From assembly GCF_003268655.1 (NCBI RefSeq), contig NZ_CP029642.1, positions 3,472,001 to 3,536,000 of the forward strand: a stretch of 64,000 nucleotides of DNA, written 5' to 3'. Positions 11,364-20,944 of this stretch are shown here, in pieces. The translations under genes and the position numbers were made by a program. The notes under the pieces are model-generated. The model was not told the origin of the DNA. It saw only the letters and a list, made by a program, of their open reading frames with translations, and searched no databases. The stretch comes from Arthrobacter dokdonellae (GTDB lineage: Bacteria; Actinomycetota; Actinomycetes; Actinomycetales; Micrococcaceae). Each line of letters starts with the position of its first letter. The first letter of the stretch is position 1.

Positions 11364-13046
11364 GTGCCCACACTGGCCCGCCCACGGCGCAAGGCGCGGC
11401 TGCGCGCGGCCGCGATGGCCGCCGTCGTCCTTCTGGGGGCCACCGCCTGCACCGGGGCGCCGGGACCCGACCCGTCAAGCACGACGCCGGCCACCCGGCA
11501 GGCCGCGCCGGTCACCTTTAACTTTGGCACCGGAGCGGACCCGGCGGGCCTTGATCCGGCGCTGGTGGCGGACACGGAGTCGTACCGGGTGACGCGGCAG
11601 GTCCTGGAGGGGCTTGTCACGATCGATCCCGTCACCGGCGCGCCGGCCCCGAGCCTGGCGACGTCCTGGAAGGAGCTCGGCGACGGGCTGGCGTACCAGT
11701 TCAAGCTGCGCCGCGGCGTCACGTTCCAGGACGGCACGGCCTTTGACGCGCAGGCCGTGTGCACCAACTTCGAGCGCTGGTACAAGCTGCCCAAGGCCAC
11801 GCGCGGGGACGGCGCCGGGACCATGTTCAAGCAGGTGTTCGGCGAATTTTCGGACCATCCCAAGGATTCGCTCTACGGCGGCTGCACCGTGGACGGACCG
11901 CTGGAGGTGACCCTGCACCTGAAGATGCGGCTGACCGGCTTCCTGCAGGCCCTGACCCTGCCGGCCTTTGCCATCTCCTCCCCCGCCGCGCTGGAAAAGG
12001 GAACCGCCAACACCCTCAACCAGACGTTCCACGGCAACAAGGTCTCCAAATACGCGCTCCATCCGGTGGGCACGGGCCCGTTCATGTTCACCTCGTCCGC
12101 CCCCGGAACGGTGACCATGACCGCGTACCCGAAGTATTGGGGACCAAAGGGCCAGATCCACACGCTCATCTTCACCACCTACGACGAGCCCGAAACGCGG
12201 CTGGCCGCCCTGGCGGACGGCACCTTGGACGGCTTTGACCCGGTGACGCCGTCCAACTTTGACAAGCTGGTCAAGGCAGGCAGGCAGGTGCTCCAGCGCG
12301 ACCCGTTCTCCGTCGTGTACGTCGGAATCAACCAGGCCGTCCCCGTCATGAAGGACGCGAAGGTCCGCGAGGCCATCGCCGCCGGCATCGACAAGACCAC
12401 GCTCGTCAACGACTTCTTCATCGCCGGCACGGCCACCACGGCGCAGTTCATTCCGCCCAAGCTCAGCGGCTTCAACAACGCCGTGCCCGGCATCGCCTAC
12501 GACCCCGTCAAGGCCAAGGAGCTGCTGAAGTCCTCCGGCTACAAGGGCCAGGAAATCAAGTTCTACTACCCCACCAACGTGACCCGCACCTACCTGCCCA
12601 CGCCCGAGAAGGTGTATGCCGAGATTGCACGCGAGCTGACGGCCGTCGGCTTCAACATCAAGCCCGTGCCGATCGCCTGGAACGACGGCTACGTCCAGGC
12701 CGTCACGAGCCCCGGCGACCACGCACTGAGCCTCATGGGCTGGAACGGCGGCTACGCCGACCCGGACAACTTCGTGGGCCCGCTCTTCGGCGCCCCCAAC
12801 GGCGAACTTGGCCTGCAGGACCCCCAGCTCGTCTCCAAGATCACGCGGGCGCGCAGCATCCCCAACGGCCCCGCGCGGACCGCCGCCTACGACGCCATCA
12901 ACAAGCTGATCGCCACCAGTGTCCCGGCGGTGCCCATCGCGTTCCCCATCTCCGCGATCGCCCTCTCCGACAAAGTGGCCAGCTACCCGCTCAGCCCGGT
13001 CCTCAACGAGGTCTTCAACCACGTCACGCTGGCCGCCGGAAACTAG
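11364..13046 (+). CDS. Peptide/nickel-type ABC transporter substrate-binding lipoprotein
   Basis: Extracytoplasmic solute-binding protein of the SBP_bac_5 (OppA/DppA) family, 560 residues. An Arg-rich N-terminus and a hydrophobic helix end in a lipobox-like GATAC, with Cys29 as the likely lipidated residue. A low-complexity Ser/Thr/Pro linker follows, then the family core. Features such as YRVTRQVLEGLVTID, LRRGVTFQDGTAFDAQAV and HPVGTGPFMFTS are typical of oligopeptide-binding proteins. Start GTG 11364 has AAGGAG upstream. No permease or ATPase genes adjoin it, so it is an orphan whose ligand cannot be inferred and which must use transporter parts encoded elsewhere. Confidence 0.9.
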   Translation: MPTLARPRRKARLRAAAMAAVVLLGATACTGAPGPDPSSTTPATRQAAPVTFNFGTGADPAGLDPALVADTESYRVTRQVLEGLVTIDPVTGAPAPSLATSWKELGDGLAYQFKLRRGVTFQDGTAFDAQAVCTNFERWYKLPKATRGDGAGTMFKQVFGEFSDHPKDSLYGGCTVDGPLEVTLHLKMRLTGFLQALTLPAFAISSPAALEKGTANTLNQTFHGNKVSKYALHPVGTGPFMFTSSAPGTVTMTAYPKYWGPKGQIHTLIFTTYDEPETRLAALADGTLDGFDPVTPSNFDKLVKAGRQVLQRDPFSVVYVGINQAVPVMKDAKVREAIAAGIDKTTLVNDFFIAGTATTAQFIPPKLSGFNNAVPGIAYDPVKAKELLKSSGYKGQEIKFYYPTNVTRTYLPTPEKVYAEIARELTAVGFNIKPVPIAWNDGYVQAVTSPGDHALSLMGWNGGYADPDNFVGPLFGAPNGELGLQDPQLVSKITRARSIPNGPARTAAYDAINKLIATSVPAVPIAFPISAIALSDKVASYPLSPVLNEVFNHVTLAAGN

Positions 13047-13078
13047 GCGGCGCGGGGACGTGCGTGCCACGCGGTGAC

Positions 13079-13125
13079 GGACGACGCCGGGTGCCCGGCC
13101 CGGGTGACCCGCCGCGCCGTCGTCC
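13079..13125 (+). terminator. GC-rich hairpin after the binding-protein gene
   Basis: An 8-bp outer stem GGACGACG/CGTCGTCC (13079-13086 with 13118-13125) encloses further C/G-rich complementary sequence, just past the stop of the binding-protein gene. There is no T run, so it is at best a weak or Rho-assisted end. Confidence 0.4.
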
Positions 13126-13228
13126 CGGGTGCCCCGCGGGCGTGTGACCCAGCTCCCCTGATTTACGCTACAAGCACCTGCCGCGATACGCTTCTACAGC
13201 TAGGAAGAGCCTCTATTCGGAGTTGACT

Positions 13229-14728
13229 GTGACCTTCATCTCGACCACCAAAGACGCTGACGTCGTTCTCATCGGAGGCGGCATCATGAGCGCCACTTTG
13301 GGTGCAATGCTCAAGCAACTCGAACCGACCTGGAACATTGTGCTGTTTGAACAGCTGGGGCAGCCGGGCCTTGAATCCTCCAGCCCGTGGAACAACGCCG
13401 GCACCGGCCACTCCGCGCTCTGCGAACTCAACTATTCGCCACAGGCCAAGGACGGCACCGTTGATCCGGCAAAGGCGCTGAACATCAACGAACAGTTCCA
13501 GCTCTCCCGCCAGTTCTGGGCACACATGGTGGACAACGGCCTGGTCGGCTCCCCCAAGGGTTTCATCAACACCGTCCCGCACATGAGCTTTGTGATTGGC
13601 GAAGCGCACCGCAAGTTCCTCAAGGCCCGGCACGCCGCGCTGAGCAGCAACCCGCTGTTCGCCTCCATGGAGTACTCCGAGGACCCCGCCCAGATTGCCA
13701 AGTGGGCGCCCCTGGTCATGAAGGGACGCGACCCCCAGGAAAAGGTGACCGCCACGCGCGCCGCCGAGGGCACCGACGTCGACTTTGGCGCCCTGACCCG
13801 CGAGCTCATCGGGTACATGGACAGCCACGGCGTCGAGGTCAACTACAACACCTCCGTCACCGACGTCGAACGCACCGCCGACGGCCGGTGGGACGTTTCG
13901 ACCAAGTACCGGTCCTCCGGCGAACACGGGCGGATCAAGGCGAAGTTCGTCTTCATTGGCAGCGGCGGCGGCGCCCTGCACCTGCTCCAAAAGTCGGGCA
14001 TTCCCGAGGGCAACGGTTTTGGCGGCTTCCCCGTTTCCGGCCAGTTCTTCCGCTGCACGGATGAAAAAATCGCGTCCCGGCACAGCGCCAAGGTCTACGG
14101 CCAGGCATCCGTGGGCGCACCCCCCATGTCCGTCCCGCACCTGGACACCCGCTACGTGGGCGGCAAGCGGTCCCTCCTCTTCGGCCCGTACGGCGGCTTC
14201 TCCACGAAGTACCTGAAGACCGGCAGCTACCTTGACCTGCCCGGCTCCATCCGGCCCGGAAATATCATCCCGATGCTCGCGGTCGGCAAGGACAACCTCG
14301 ACCTGGTGAAGTACCTGGTCAGCGAGGTCACCAAGTCCCACGCGGGCAAGGTGGAGGCGCTCCACGAGTACTTCCCCGGCGCCGACGGCAAGGACTGGGA
14401 ACTGATCACGGCCGGGCAGCGGGTCCAGATCATTAAGAAGGACGCCAAAAAGGGCGGCATCCTGCAGTTCGGCACCGAGGTCATCACCTCGGCCGACGGC
14501 ACCATCTCCGCCCTGCTCGGCGCCTCCCCCGGCGCGTCCACGGCCGTGCCGATCATGCTGCAGCTGCTCCAGCGCTGCTTCCCGCGCAAGTTCAAGCTGG
14601 AATGGCAGGATTCGCTGCGCGGCATGATGCCCACCTACGGCACCAAGCTCAACGAGAACCCGGAACTGTTTGACAAGAGCCTGGCCTCGACGGCGGCGTC
14701 GCTGCAGTTGCAGACCGATCCGGCCTAG
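13229..14728 (+). CDS. mqo: Malate:quinone oxidoreductase
   Basis: FAD-dependent peripheral membrane enzyme of the citric acid cycle that oxidises malate to oxaloacetate and passes electrons to menaquinone. It has 499 residues from GTG 13229. The FAD-binding [17 protein letters not shown] is near residue 10. Family blocks [19 protein letters not shown] and [19 protein letters not shown] follow. GTG 13229 is preferred because CGGAG lies six bases before it; an in-frame TTG six bases upstream lacks proper spacing. The gene stands alone, upstream of the RND exporter. Confidence 0.96.
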   Translation: MTFISTTKDADVVLIGGGIMSATLGAMLKQLEPTWNIVLFEQLGQPGLESSSPWNNAGTGHSALCELNYSPQAKDGTVDPAKALNINEQFQLSRQFWAHMVDNGLVGSPKGFINTVPHMSFVIGEAHRKFLKARHAALSSNPLFASMEYSEDPAQIAKWAPLVMKGRDPQEKVTATRAAEGTDVDFGALTRELIGYMDSHGVEVNYNTSVTDVERTADGRWDVSTKYRSSGEHGRIKAKFVFIGSGGGALHLLQKSGIPEGNGFGGFPVSGQFFRCTDEKIASRHSAKVYGQASVGAPPMSVPHLDTRYVGGKRSLLFGPYGGFSTKYLKTGSYLDLPGSIRPGNIIPMLAVGKDNLDLVKYLVSEVTKSHAGKVEALHEYFPGADGKDWELITAGQRVQIIKKDAKKGGILQFGTEVITSADGTISALLGASPGASTAVPIMLQLLQRCFPRKFKLEWQDSLRGMMPTYGTKLNENPELFDKSLASTAASLQLQTDPA

Positions 14729-14810
14729 GGTTCCCCTCGGGCAGGACGGGCAGGACGGGCACGACCAGCAGGGCCAGACGGAACCGGCGTGACGCAGTGG
14801 GAGTGTATTG

Positions 14811-17800
14811 ATGTTTCGTTTGGCACGGATGTCCCTGGGCAACCGGGCGTTGATCGCGTTGATCACCATCTTCGGGGTGGTGTTCGGCGTCATCACGCTC
14901 GGCTCGCTCAAGCAGGAGCTGATCCCCTCCATCGAGTTCCCGCAGATCACGGTGGTCTCCTCCATGCCCGGCGCCTCGCCGGAGGTGGTGGACAAACAGG
15001 TCGGCGCCCCGCTGGAAGCCGCGCTCAACGGCGTCGAAGGCCTTGAGACGAGCACGTCCACCTCGCGCAGCGGCGTCTCCACGATCAACCTGTCCTTCGC
15101 CTACGGCACCAACCTTGACCGCGCCCGGAACCAGATTGACCGGGCCATTTCCAACGTCGCCCCGAGCCTGCCCGACGGTGTCCAGCCGCAGCCCATTGCC
15201 GGCAGCATCGCCGATTTCCCCATCGTCTTCCTGGCTGTTTCTTCTGACCAGGGCCTGTCCGCGCTGCACACCAGCCTGCAGGGGACCGCGGTGCCGGCGC
15301 TGCTGAAGATCGACGGCGTCCGCAGCGCCGACGTCACGGGCGCCAACTCCCAGCACATCGCCATTTTGCCGGACGCGGCGAAGATGGCTGCCGCCGGCGT
15401 CAATGCCGGCGCCATCACAAATGCGCTCAAGAACAACGGCTCGCTGGTGCCCGTGGGCTCGCTCAGCGACAACGGGCTGACGCTGCCCATCCAGGCCGGC
15501 AGCCCAGTTGACTCGCTTGACGCGATCAAGGGCCTGCCGCTGTCCGGCAGCAAGGACCATCCCGCGCCGACCATCGGCTCGGTCGCCAGCGTTGCCCTGG
15601 CGGACGATCCCACCACGTCCATCACGCGCACCGACGGCAAACCCACGTTGGCGCTCTCCATCACCAAGACACCCGCCGCGGACACGGTGACGCTGTCCCA
15701 CGCGATCAGCGCCGCGCTGCCGCAGATCCAGGCCTCCCTGGGCCACAACACCCGGTTCACCACCGTCCTGGACCAGGCCCCGTTCATTGAAAAGTCCATC
15801 CACGACCTCACGCAGGAGGGCCTGCTAGGACTTGGCTTCGCCGTCGTCGTGATCCTGGTCTTCCTGCTTTCGGTCCGCTCCACCCTGGTCACGGCCATCT
15901 CCATCCCGCTGTCCCTGCTGGTGACTTTCATCGGGCTGTGGGCCACGGGGTATTCGCTGAACATCCTGACGTTGGGCGCGCTGACCATCGCCATCGGGCG
16001 GGTGGTGGACGACTCCATTGTCGTCATTGAAAACATCAAGCGGCACATGAGCTACGGCGAGGACAAAAAGGCCGCCATCCTCTCCGCCATCCGCGAGGTG
16101 GCCGGGGCCGTGACCGCGTCCACGCTGACCACGGTGGCCGTGTTCCTGCCGATCGCCTTCGTGGGCAGCCTGGCCGGGGAGCTGTTCCGGCCGTTCGCCC
16201 TCACCGTGACCTTTGCGCTGCTGGCCTCGCTGCTGGTGTCACTGACCATTGTGCCGGTGCTCGCGTATTGGTTCCTGAAGTCCCCCGCCCTTGCCGGCAC
16301 TCCGTCAGGCGCCGCGGACGACGCCGGCACGGCCTTGAGCGGCAAGGCGCTCCTGCGCGCCGTGGAAGAGAAAGAGCGCGGCTCCTGGTTGCAGCGCGGT
16401 TATCTGCCCGTCCTGGCCAAGACGCAAAAGCACCCCGTGTACACGCTGGTGGCGGGCGTCATCATCCTTGGCGCCACGCTGGCCATGACGCCGCTGCTGC
16501 CCACCAACCTGCTGGGCGACACCGGACAAAACAGCCTGACCGTCACCCAGAAGATGCCCGCGGGCACCAGCCTGGACGCCACGGATGCGGCAGCAAAAAA
16601 GGTGGAGGCCGTGCTGGCCCGCATTGACGGGATCCAAGACGTGCAGGTCACCGTGGGAAACAGCTCCGGCGGCTTCTCCGCGCTGCTGTCCTCCGGCGCG
16701 TCCAGCGCCACGTTCCAGGTCATCACCGATCCCAACGCAGACCAGGTGGCGCTGCAGGACACCGTCCGCGACGCGGTGGTCCAGGTCAAGAACGCCGGAA
16801 CCATTGCCCTGGGGTCATCCGGCGGCGGCTTTGGCACCTCAAACTCCGTGGACGTCACGGTGAAGGCGGGCACCGGCGTCGCGCTTCAGGATGCGTCCGA
16901 CGCCCTGGTGAAGGCCCTGACCGGCCTGCCCGGGGCGCAGTCGGTGGCGAGCAACCTCTCCGGGGCGCAGCCCGTGGTGCAGGTCAGTGTGGACCGGGCC
17001 AAGGCCGTCGCGGCGGGGCTCGACGAATCGCAGGTCACCGGCCTGCTCGCGGCCACCGTCAGCCCCCTGCCGGGCGGGACCGTGCGCATCGACACCACCG
17101 ACTACAAGGTCCAGGTGGGTGTCGGGCGGACGTTCGACTCGGTCGCCGCCCTCGCCGCGGCCCAGGTTCCCACCCCGGCCGGGCCCGTGCCGCTGAGCGC
17201 CTTCGCCACGGTGAAGCAGGTGGACACGCCCTTGACCATCACCTCCTCCAACGGGCAGCGGACGGCCACCGTGTCCGTCACGCCGGATGCCAACTCGCTG
17301 GGCTCGCTGAGCGCCGAGGTGCAAAAGAAGATCGATTCCGTGAAGCTCCCGCCCGGCGCCGTTGCCACGATCGGCGGGGCGGCAACGCAGCAGTCGGATT
17401 CGTTCCGGCAGCTGGGCCTGGCCATGCTGGCGGCCATCGCCATTGTGTACGTGATCATGGTGGCCACGTTCAAGTCGCTCATCCAGCCGCTGATCCTGCT
17501 GGTCTCCATCCCGTTTGCGGCGACGGGCGCCATCGCGCTGCTGCTCATCACGCGCGTGCCGCTGGGGCTGGCGTCGCTGATTGGCATGTTGATGCTGGTG
17601 GGCATCGTGGTCACGAACGCCATTGTGCTCATTGACCTGATCAACCAGTACCGGCGCCCCTCCGGCGACCGGCCCGCCATGAACGTGGCGGACGCCATTG
17701 AACACGGCGCCCGGCAGCGCCTTCGCCCGATCCTGATGACGGCGCTGGCTACCATTTTCGCCCTGACGCCGATGGCGCTGGGCGTGACGGGCGGCGGCGG

Positions 17801-18050
17801 GTTCATCTCGCAGCCGCTGGCCATCGTGGTGGTGGGCGGGCTGGTCTCCTCCACCCTGCTGACGCTGGTCCTGGTGCCCGTGCTGTACCGGCTGGTGGAG
17901 GGCCGCAAGGAACGGCGCGAGCTCATGAAGGCGCTCAAGGTGGTGCACCGGCCGGCATCGGGCGGCGCCGGTTCACCGGCGGGGCCTGAGTTCCAGGACT
18001 GGACCACGGGCGCCATCCCCAAGGTCCGCGGCCGCCGCGCTGCCGACTGA
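14811..18050 (+). CDS. RND-superfamily efflux transporter (HAE1/AcrB-like)
   Basis: Proton-driven exporter of the inner membrane, 1079 residues, close to the AcrB/SwrC length. It has TM1 at about 14-32, a large extracellular domain with the porter signature QITVVSSMPGASPEVVD, TM2-6 (about 335-490), a second extracellular domain (about 555-860) and TM7-12 (about 865-1040). The proton-relay acidic pair of TM4 is present in AIGRVVDDSIVVIEN. Start ATG 14811 follows GGGAG; the TTG directly before it is less likely. No adaptor or outer-membrane channel gene adjoins, as expected in a monoderm. Substrate unknown; drugs or lipopeptides are possible. Confidence 0.9.
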   Translation: MFRLARMSLGNRALIALITIFGVVFGVITLGSLKQELIPSIEFPQITVVSSMPGASPEVVDKQVGAPLEAALNGVEGLETSTSTSRSGVSTINLSFAYGTNLDRARNQIDRAISNVAPSLPDGVQPQPIAGSIADFPIVFLAVSSDQGLSALHTSLQGTAVPALLKIDGVRSADVTGANSQHIAILPDAAKMAAAGVNAGAITNALKNNGSLVPVGSLSDNGLTLPIQAGSPVDSLDAIKGLPLSGSKDHPAPTIGSVASVALADDPTTSITRTDGKPTLALSITKTPAADTVTLSHAISAALPQIQASLGHNTRFTTVLDQAPFIEKSIHDLTQEGLLGLGFAVVVILVFLLSVRSTLVTAISIPLSLLVTFIGLWATGYSLNILTLGALTIAIGRVVDDSIVVIENIKRHMSYGEDKKAAILSAIREVAGAVTASTLTTVAVFLPIAFVGSLAGELFRPFALTVTFALLASLLVSLTIVPVLAYWFLKSPALAGTPSGAADDAGTALSGKALLRAVEEKERGSWLQRGYLPVLAKTQKHPVYTLVAGVIILGATLAMTPLLPTNLLGDTGQNSLTVTQKMPAGTSLDATDAAAKKVEAVLARIDGIQDVQVTVGNSSGGFSALLSSGASSATFQVITDPNADQVALQDTVRDAVVQVKNAGTIALGSSGGGFGTSNSVDVTVKAGTGVALQDASDALVKALTGLPGAQSVASNLSGAQPVVQVSVDRAKAVAAGLDESQVTGLLAATVSPLPGGTVRIDTTDYKVQVGVGRTFDSVAALAAAQVPTPAGPVPLSAFATVKQVDTPLTITSSNGQRTATVSVTPDANSLGSLSAEVQKKIDSVKLPPGAVATIGGAATQQSDSFRQLGLAMLAAIAIVYVIMVATFKSLIQPLILLVSIPFAATGAIALLLITRVPLGLASLIGMLMLVGIVVTNAIVLIDLINQYRRPSGDRPAMNVADAIEHGARQRLRPILMTALATIFALTPMALGVTGGGGFISQPLAIVVVGGLVSSTLLTLVLVPVLYRLVEGRKERRELMKALKVVHRPASGGAGSPAGPEFQDWTTGAIPKVRGRRAAD

Positions 18051-18103
18051 CCTGCCCCGCGCTGTCAGCAATCGATATCGCAGCACATCGATTGATCCGT
18101 TCG

Positions 18104-18166
18104 ATATCGCAGTAGTTGGACGAAAAACCGCCGCAAAGTCGCTTTTCGGTGCAACGACTGCGTTAT
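18104..18166. repeat. Palindromic repeat family A, copy 3, upstream of DUF559 gene
   Basis: A 63-nt hairpin. The outer arms 18104-18113 and 18157-18166 pair with one mismatch and the inner arms pair around CGAAAAACC/CTTTTCGGT. About two thirds of positions match the copy at 19177-19239 without gaps, and it shares the CGCAGT...ACTGCG core with copies 1 and 2. A further half copy (GATATCGCAGCAC) begins just upstream near 18074. Confidence 0.75.
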
Positions 18167-18235
18167 GGATTCCGGGCCATGAGCTGGGTGTGGATAACTT
18201 AAACCCGGCATCCCAAAAGTTGCCATGCTGGGGGC

Positions 18236-19180
18236 ATGGCAGCGCTTGACCGTCTTCCCGAATTCTTCCGAACCGCACCCTTCACCCTCGATGAGGCACG
18301 AGCGGCCGGCAGCAGTTACGGCCAGCTTTGCCACCGTGACGTAGTGACACTCAGCCGCGGCATCAAGTCGCTAAAGAATTGCGCCGATGTGCCGCTCGCA
18401 CTGCTGACGCGCCCCTACACGCAGGTCACCGGCTATGCCGCGGCATCCCATGCGACCGCATTCACGATTTGGCAATTCCCGGGCTTTCTCCCCGGTGCAA
18501 CGGCTCCCACGATCCACATATCCCGTCAGTTCCCACACGCTTCCATGCGCCGCGAGGGCGTCAGTGGACACCGCACCCGCCTATTCAGTGATGAGGTGAC
18601 AAGCCTCAATGGCCTTTGGATCACCACCCGAAGCCGAACGTGGCTGGATTGTGCCCACGCCATGTCCTTGGACGAACTTGTCATCGCAGCAGACCACCTG
18701 TTGCGGATTCCGCGGCCGCAGTACGAGGGCCGCGACACCCCGTACGCCACCGTCCCGGCTCTAACCGCGCTTCTTGACAGCCACCACGGAATGCGTGGAC
18801 TTGTAAAAGCCCGCCAGGCACTCCGGCTGGCGAGGGTCGGTTGCGATTCCCCTCCGGAGACACGCCTCCGCCTGGCCGTCGTGCGTGCAGGTCTTCCTGA
18901 ACCGCGATTCAATGTTGCTGTCCAGCTGGCCCCCGGGTTGGAGCGAACACCCGACCAGTCCTATCCGGACTACAAGGTCGCCGTCGAATACGACGGCGCA
19001 ACGCATGCCGATCCCGCCCAAGTGGTCAAGGATGTCACCCGGGAGGAGGATTTTGCGAGAGGCGGCTGGAAAGAGGTGCGCATCATGAAGAGCCACATGG
19101 CCAATGACGCCGAGGAAGCCGTTAGCAAGATCCGCAACGCCCTTTATGATCGCGGCTGGCGACCGAGCGGCGATCAATAA
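18236..19180 (+). CDS. DUF559-domain (Vsr-fold nuclease-like) protein with AbiEi-type N-terminus
   Basis: 314 residues. The N-terminal ~80 residues (FTLDEARAAGSSYGQLCHRDVVTLSRG) resemble the winged-helix of AbiEi-type antitoxins. The middle region is typical of large actinobacterial paralog families. The C-terminal ~100 residues form a DUF559 domain of the very-short-patch-repair endonuclease fold, with DSPPETRLRLAV, then a conserved Asp and YP in DQSYPDYKVAVEYDGATH and a final GWKEVRI. These give the E/D, D and E-x-D-x3-H pattern of the metal site, so activity is possible. No partner toxin, methylase or restriction gene is nearby. Family A hairpins bracket it, and the 3' copy starts one base before the stop codon. 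The role is unknown; see findings. Confidence 0.85.
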   Translation: MAALDRLPEFFRTAPFTLDEARAAGSSYGQLCHRDVVTLSRGIKSLKNCADVPLALLTRPYTQVTGYAAASHATAFTIWQFPGFLPGATAPTIHISRQFPHASMRREGVSGHRTRLFSDEVTSLNGLWITTRSRTWLDCAHAMSLDELVIAADHLLRIPRPQYEGRDTPYATVPALTALLDSHHGMRGLVKARQALRLARVGCDSPPETRLRLAVVRAGLPEPRFNVAVQLAPGLERTPDQSYPDYKVAVEYDGATHADPAQVVKDVTREEDFARGGWKEVRIMKSHMANDAEEAVSKIRNALYDRGWRPSGDQ

Positions 19181-19239
19181 CACAGCACTTCGACCGAAAA
19201 CGCCCCAAAAGGCTGAATTTGGTCCAATTTCTGCGTTAT
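19177..19239. repeat. Palindromic repeat family A, copy 4, downstream of DUF559 gene
   Basis: A 63-nt imperfect palindrome with ends ATAACACAG (19177-19185) and CTGCGTTAT (19231-19239), which pair with one G-U. It overlaps the stop codon of the DUF559 gene and is the same length as copy 3 at 18104-18166. Confidence 0.72.
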
Positions 19240-19293
19240 CGACGGGCCGGTCCAACAACTGCGCACTCGATTGGACGCGTGGGCTGGCGGCAG

Positions 19294-20766
19294 TCAGGCG
19301 GGGAGGGCGGCGCCGAAGGCCAGCTTGGGGACGAACCACAGCGACACGGCGGCCACGAGGGCCGTGACGCCACAGATGGCCCACACCGCCATGTAGCCGG
19401 CCAGGGGAGCCGCCGCGCCGCCCGTGCCGGCCGTCAGGGATCCCAGCGCCGAGCCGGCCAGTGCGATCCCGAAAATGCAGGAGGCGAAGGCGCCGCCGAC
19501 GGTCTTCGTTGCGTTGGTCAGGCCCGTTGCCATGCCGGTCTGGGTCAGCGGCGCCGCTGCGGCCGCTGCCGACGGCAGTGCTGCCACCAGGGCGCCGCTG
19601 CCAATCCCCGCAATGACCATGTTGACGAGCACCTCGGCCATGGAGCCGTGGAAGGGCAGGAACAGCAGGTAGCCCACCGCCACGAGCAGCGCTGCGGCCA
19701 TCAGCGTGAGGCGCGGGGTGGTCCATCTCGTGACCACCGGATACAGCAGCGCTCCCACCAGCAGCCCCAGGACGTACACGCCGATCAGGATCGAGACCAG
19801 CCCGGAACTGGCACCGAGGCCGTAGCCCACCGTGGCGGGATCGGTCCGCGCAAACGTGGACAGCGGGGCCTGCGCCCCGAGCACGGAGACGCCGAACAGG
19901 AACGCCGTCAGCTGGACGGGCCACATGCTGGCCTGCCGCAGAAGGCGGATGTCCACCATGGGGTCGTGGTGGCCGAGTTCGTGCCGCGTGTAGGGCACCA
20001 GGGCGGCAATTCCGAGGACGACGGCGGCCCACGCCCACCAGGTGCCCGGGCCGTTGATGCGCATGAAGGTCAGCCCGGCGGTGATGAGCAGCAGGGCCAG
20101 CGAGAGCAGGACCAGCCCCAGGGTGTCGATCCGCCCGCCCGTGCGGTTGGCGGATTCGGGCACCCCCAGGAGGATGACGAAGAAGCAGAGCGTCACGGCG
20201 ATGGCCGGCACCATGAGCGTCAGCCACAGCCGGCCCGGCAGCGCTGCGCCGATGAAGCCGCCGGCCAGGGCACCGGCGATGACGCCAAATTCCAGCCCCG
20301 CCACGAGGATCCCGGCAGCCTTGCGCGTCAGGGCGGCGCCGTCCGGCCGGGCGTGCGAGCGGCTGTAGATCAGGGCGATTTCCAGCGGCAGCCACACCAC
20401 ATAGACGCCCTGCAGCGCCCAGGCCGCGAGGAACAGCCAAAAGTTCGGCGCGAACGCCACGCCCCAGGAGGCGGCGGCCGTCACCGCGGTGGAAGCCAGC
20501 AGCACCCGGCGGTGGCCGACCATGTCGCCCAGCTTGGCGAGCACCGGGACCACCAGGGCGCTGACCATCAGCTGCGCGGCCTCAAACCAGTTGACGTCGG
20601 CGTCGTGGATGCCCAGAAAACGGGCAATGTCCGTCAGCAGCGGCGTGTAATAGCCTTGCAGGACGCCGCTGGTCAGCTCCACCAGCACCAGGAATCCGAC
20701 GACGGCGGCCGCCGTCGGCCCCGCCTGCAGCCCCGGCGGGGCCGGACGGACTTGACCTGGTTCCAC
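19294..20766 (-). CDS. Major facilitator superfamily transporter (DHA2/14-TM type)
   Basis: 490-residue integral membrane transporter, about 14 hydrophobic segments. The first is at about 20-40 (AAAVVGFLVLVELTSGVLQ), and the loop 2-3 motif LGDMVGHRRVLL is the MFS signature A. The layout matches drug:H+ antiporters such as EmrB, but the substrate is unknown. Start GTG 20766 is favoured by GGGAGG six bases upstream; ATG 20817, in frame, has no SD. The gene is divergent from the LLM oxidoreductase, so the pair may share regulation by the MarR protein encoded downstream. Confidence 0.88.
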   Translation of the reverse strand: MEPGQVRPAPPGLQAGPTAAAVVGFLVLVELTSGVLQGYYTPLLTDIARFLGIHDADVNWFEAAQLMVSALVVPVLAKLGDMVGHRRVLLASTAVTAAASWGVAFAPNFWLFLAAWALQGVYVVWLPLEIALIYSRSHARPDGAALTRKAAGILVAGLEFGVIAGALAGGFIGAALPGRLWLTLMVPAIAVTLCFFVILLGVPESANRTGGRIDTLGLVLLSLALLLITAGLTFMRINGPGTWWAWAAVVLGIAALVPYTRHELGHHDPMVDIRLLRQASMWPVQLTAFLFGVSVLGAQAPLSTFARTDPATVGYGLGASSGLVSILIGVYVLGLLVGALLYPVVTRWTTPRLTLMAAALLVAVGYLLFLPFHGSMAEVLVNMVIAGIGSGALVAALPSAAAAAAPLTQTGMATGLTNATKTVGGAFASCIFGIALAGSALGSLTAGTGGAAAPLAGYMAVWAICGVTALVAAVSLWFVPKLAFGAALPA

Positions 20767-20886
20767 GGGGAGCCTCCCGGCCTGGTGGTGGCACTGACGA
20801 TGTCGCTTGATGAGCATCCTAGTATCCGCCGGTAATCCGCGTCGGCGGCGGCTGGGAACATAGTGGCACCCGCGCTGGTTGGACAG

Positions 20887-20912
20887 TATAATAGATGCAA
20901 ACGTATATATCT
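20887..20912 (+). promoter_or_regulatory. Promoter and candidate MarR operator of the LLM-marR operon
   Basis: A perfect -10 box TATAAT at 20887-20892; the -35 region (near 20864) is poor. A 20-bp imperfect palindrome directly after it (20893-20912, half-sites AGAT and ATCT around a central ACGT) would cover the transcription start. This is a likely binding site for the MarR regulator encoded in the same operon. That link is inference. Confidence 0.6.
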
Positions 20913-20944
20913 CCGGCCGTCGCCGGGAGATGGAGGAACACACC

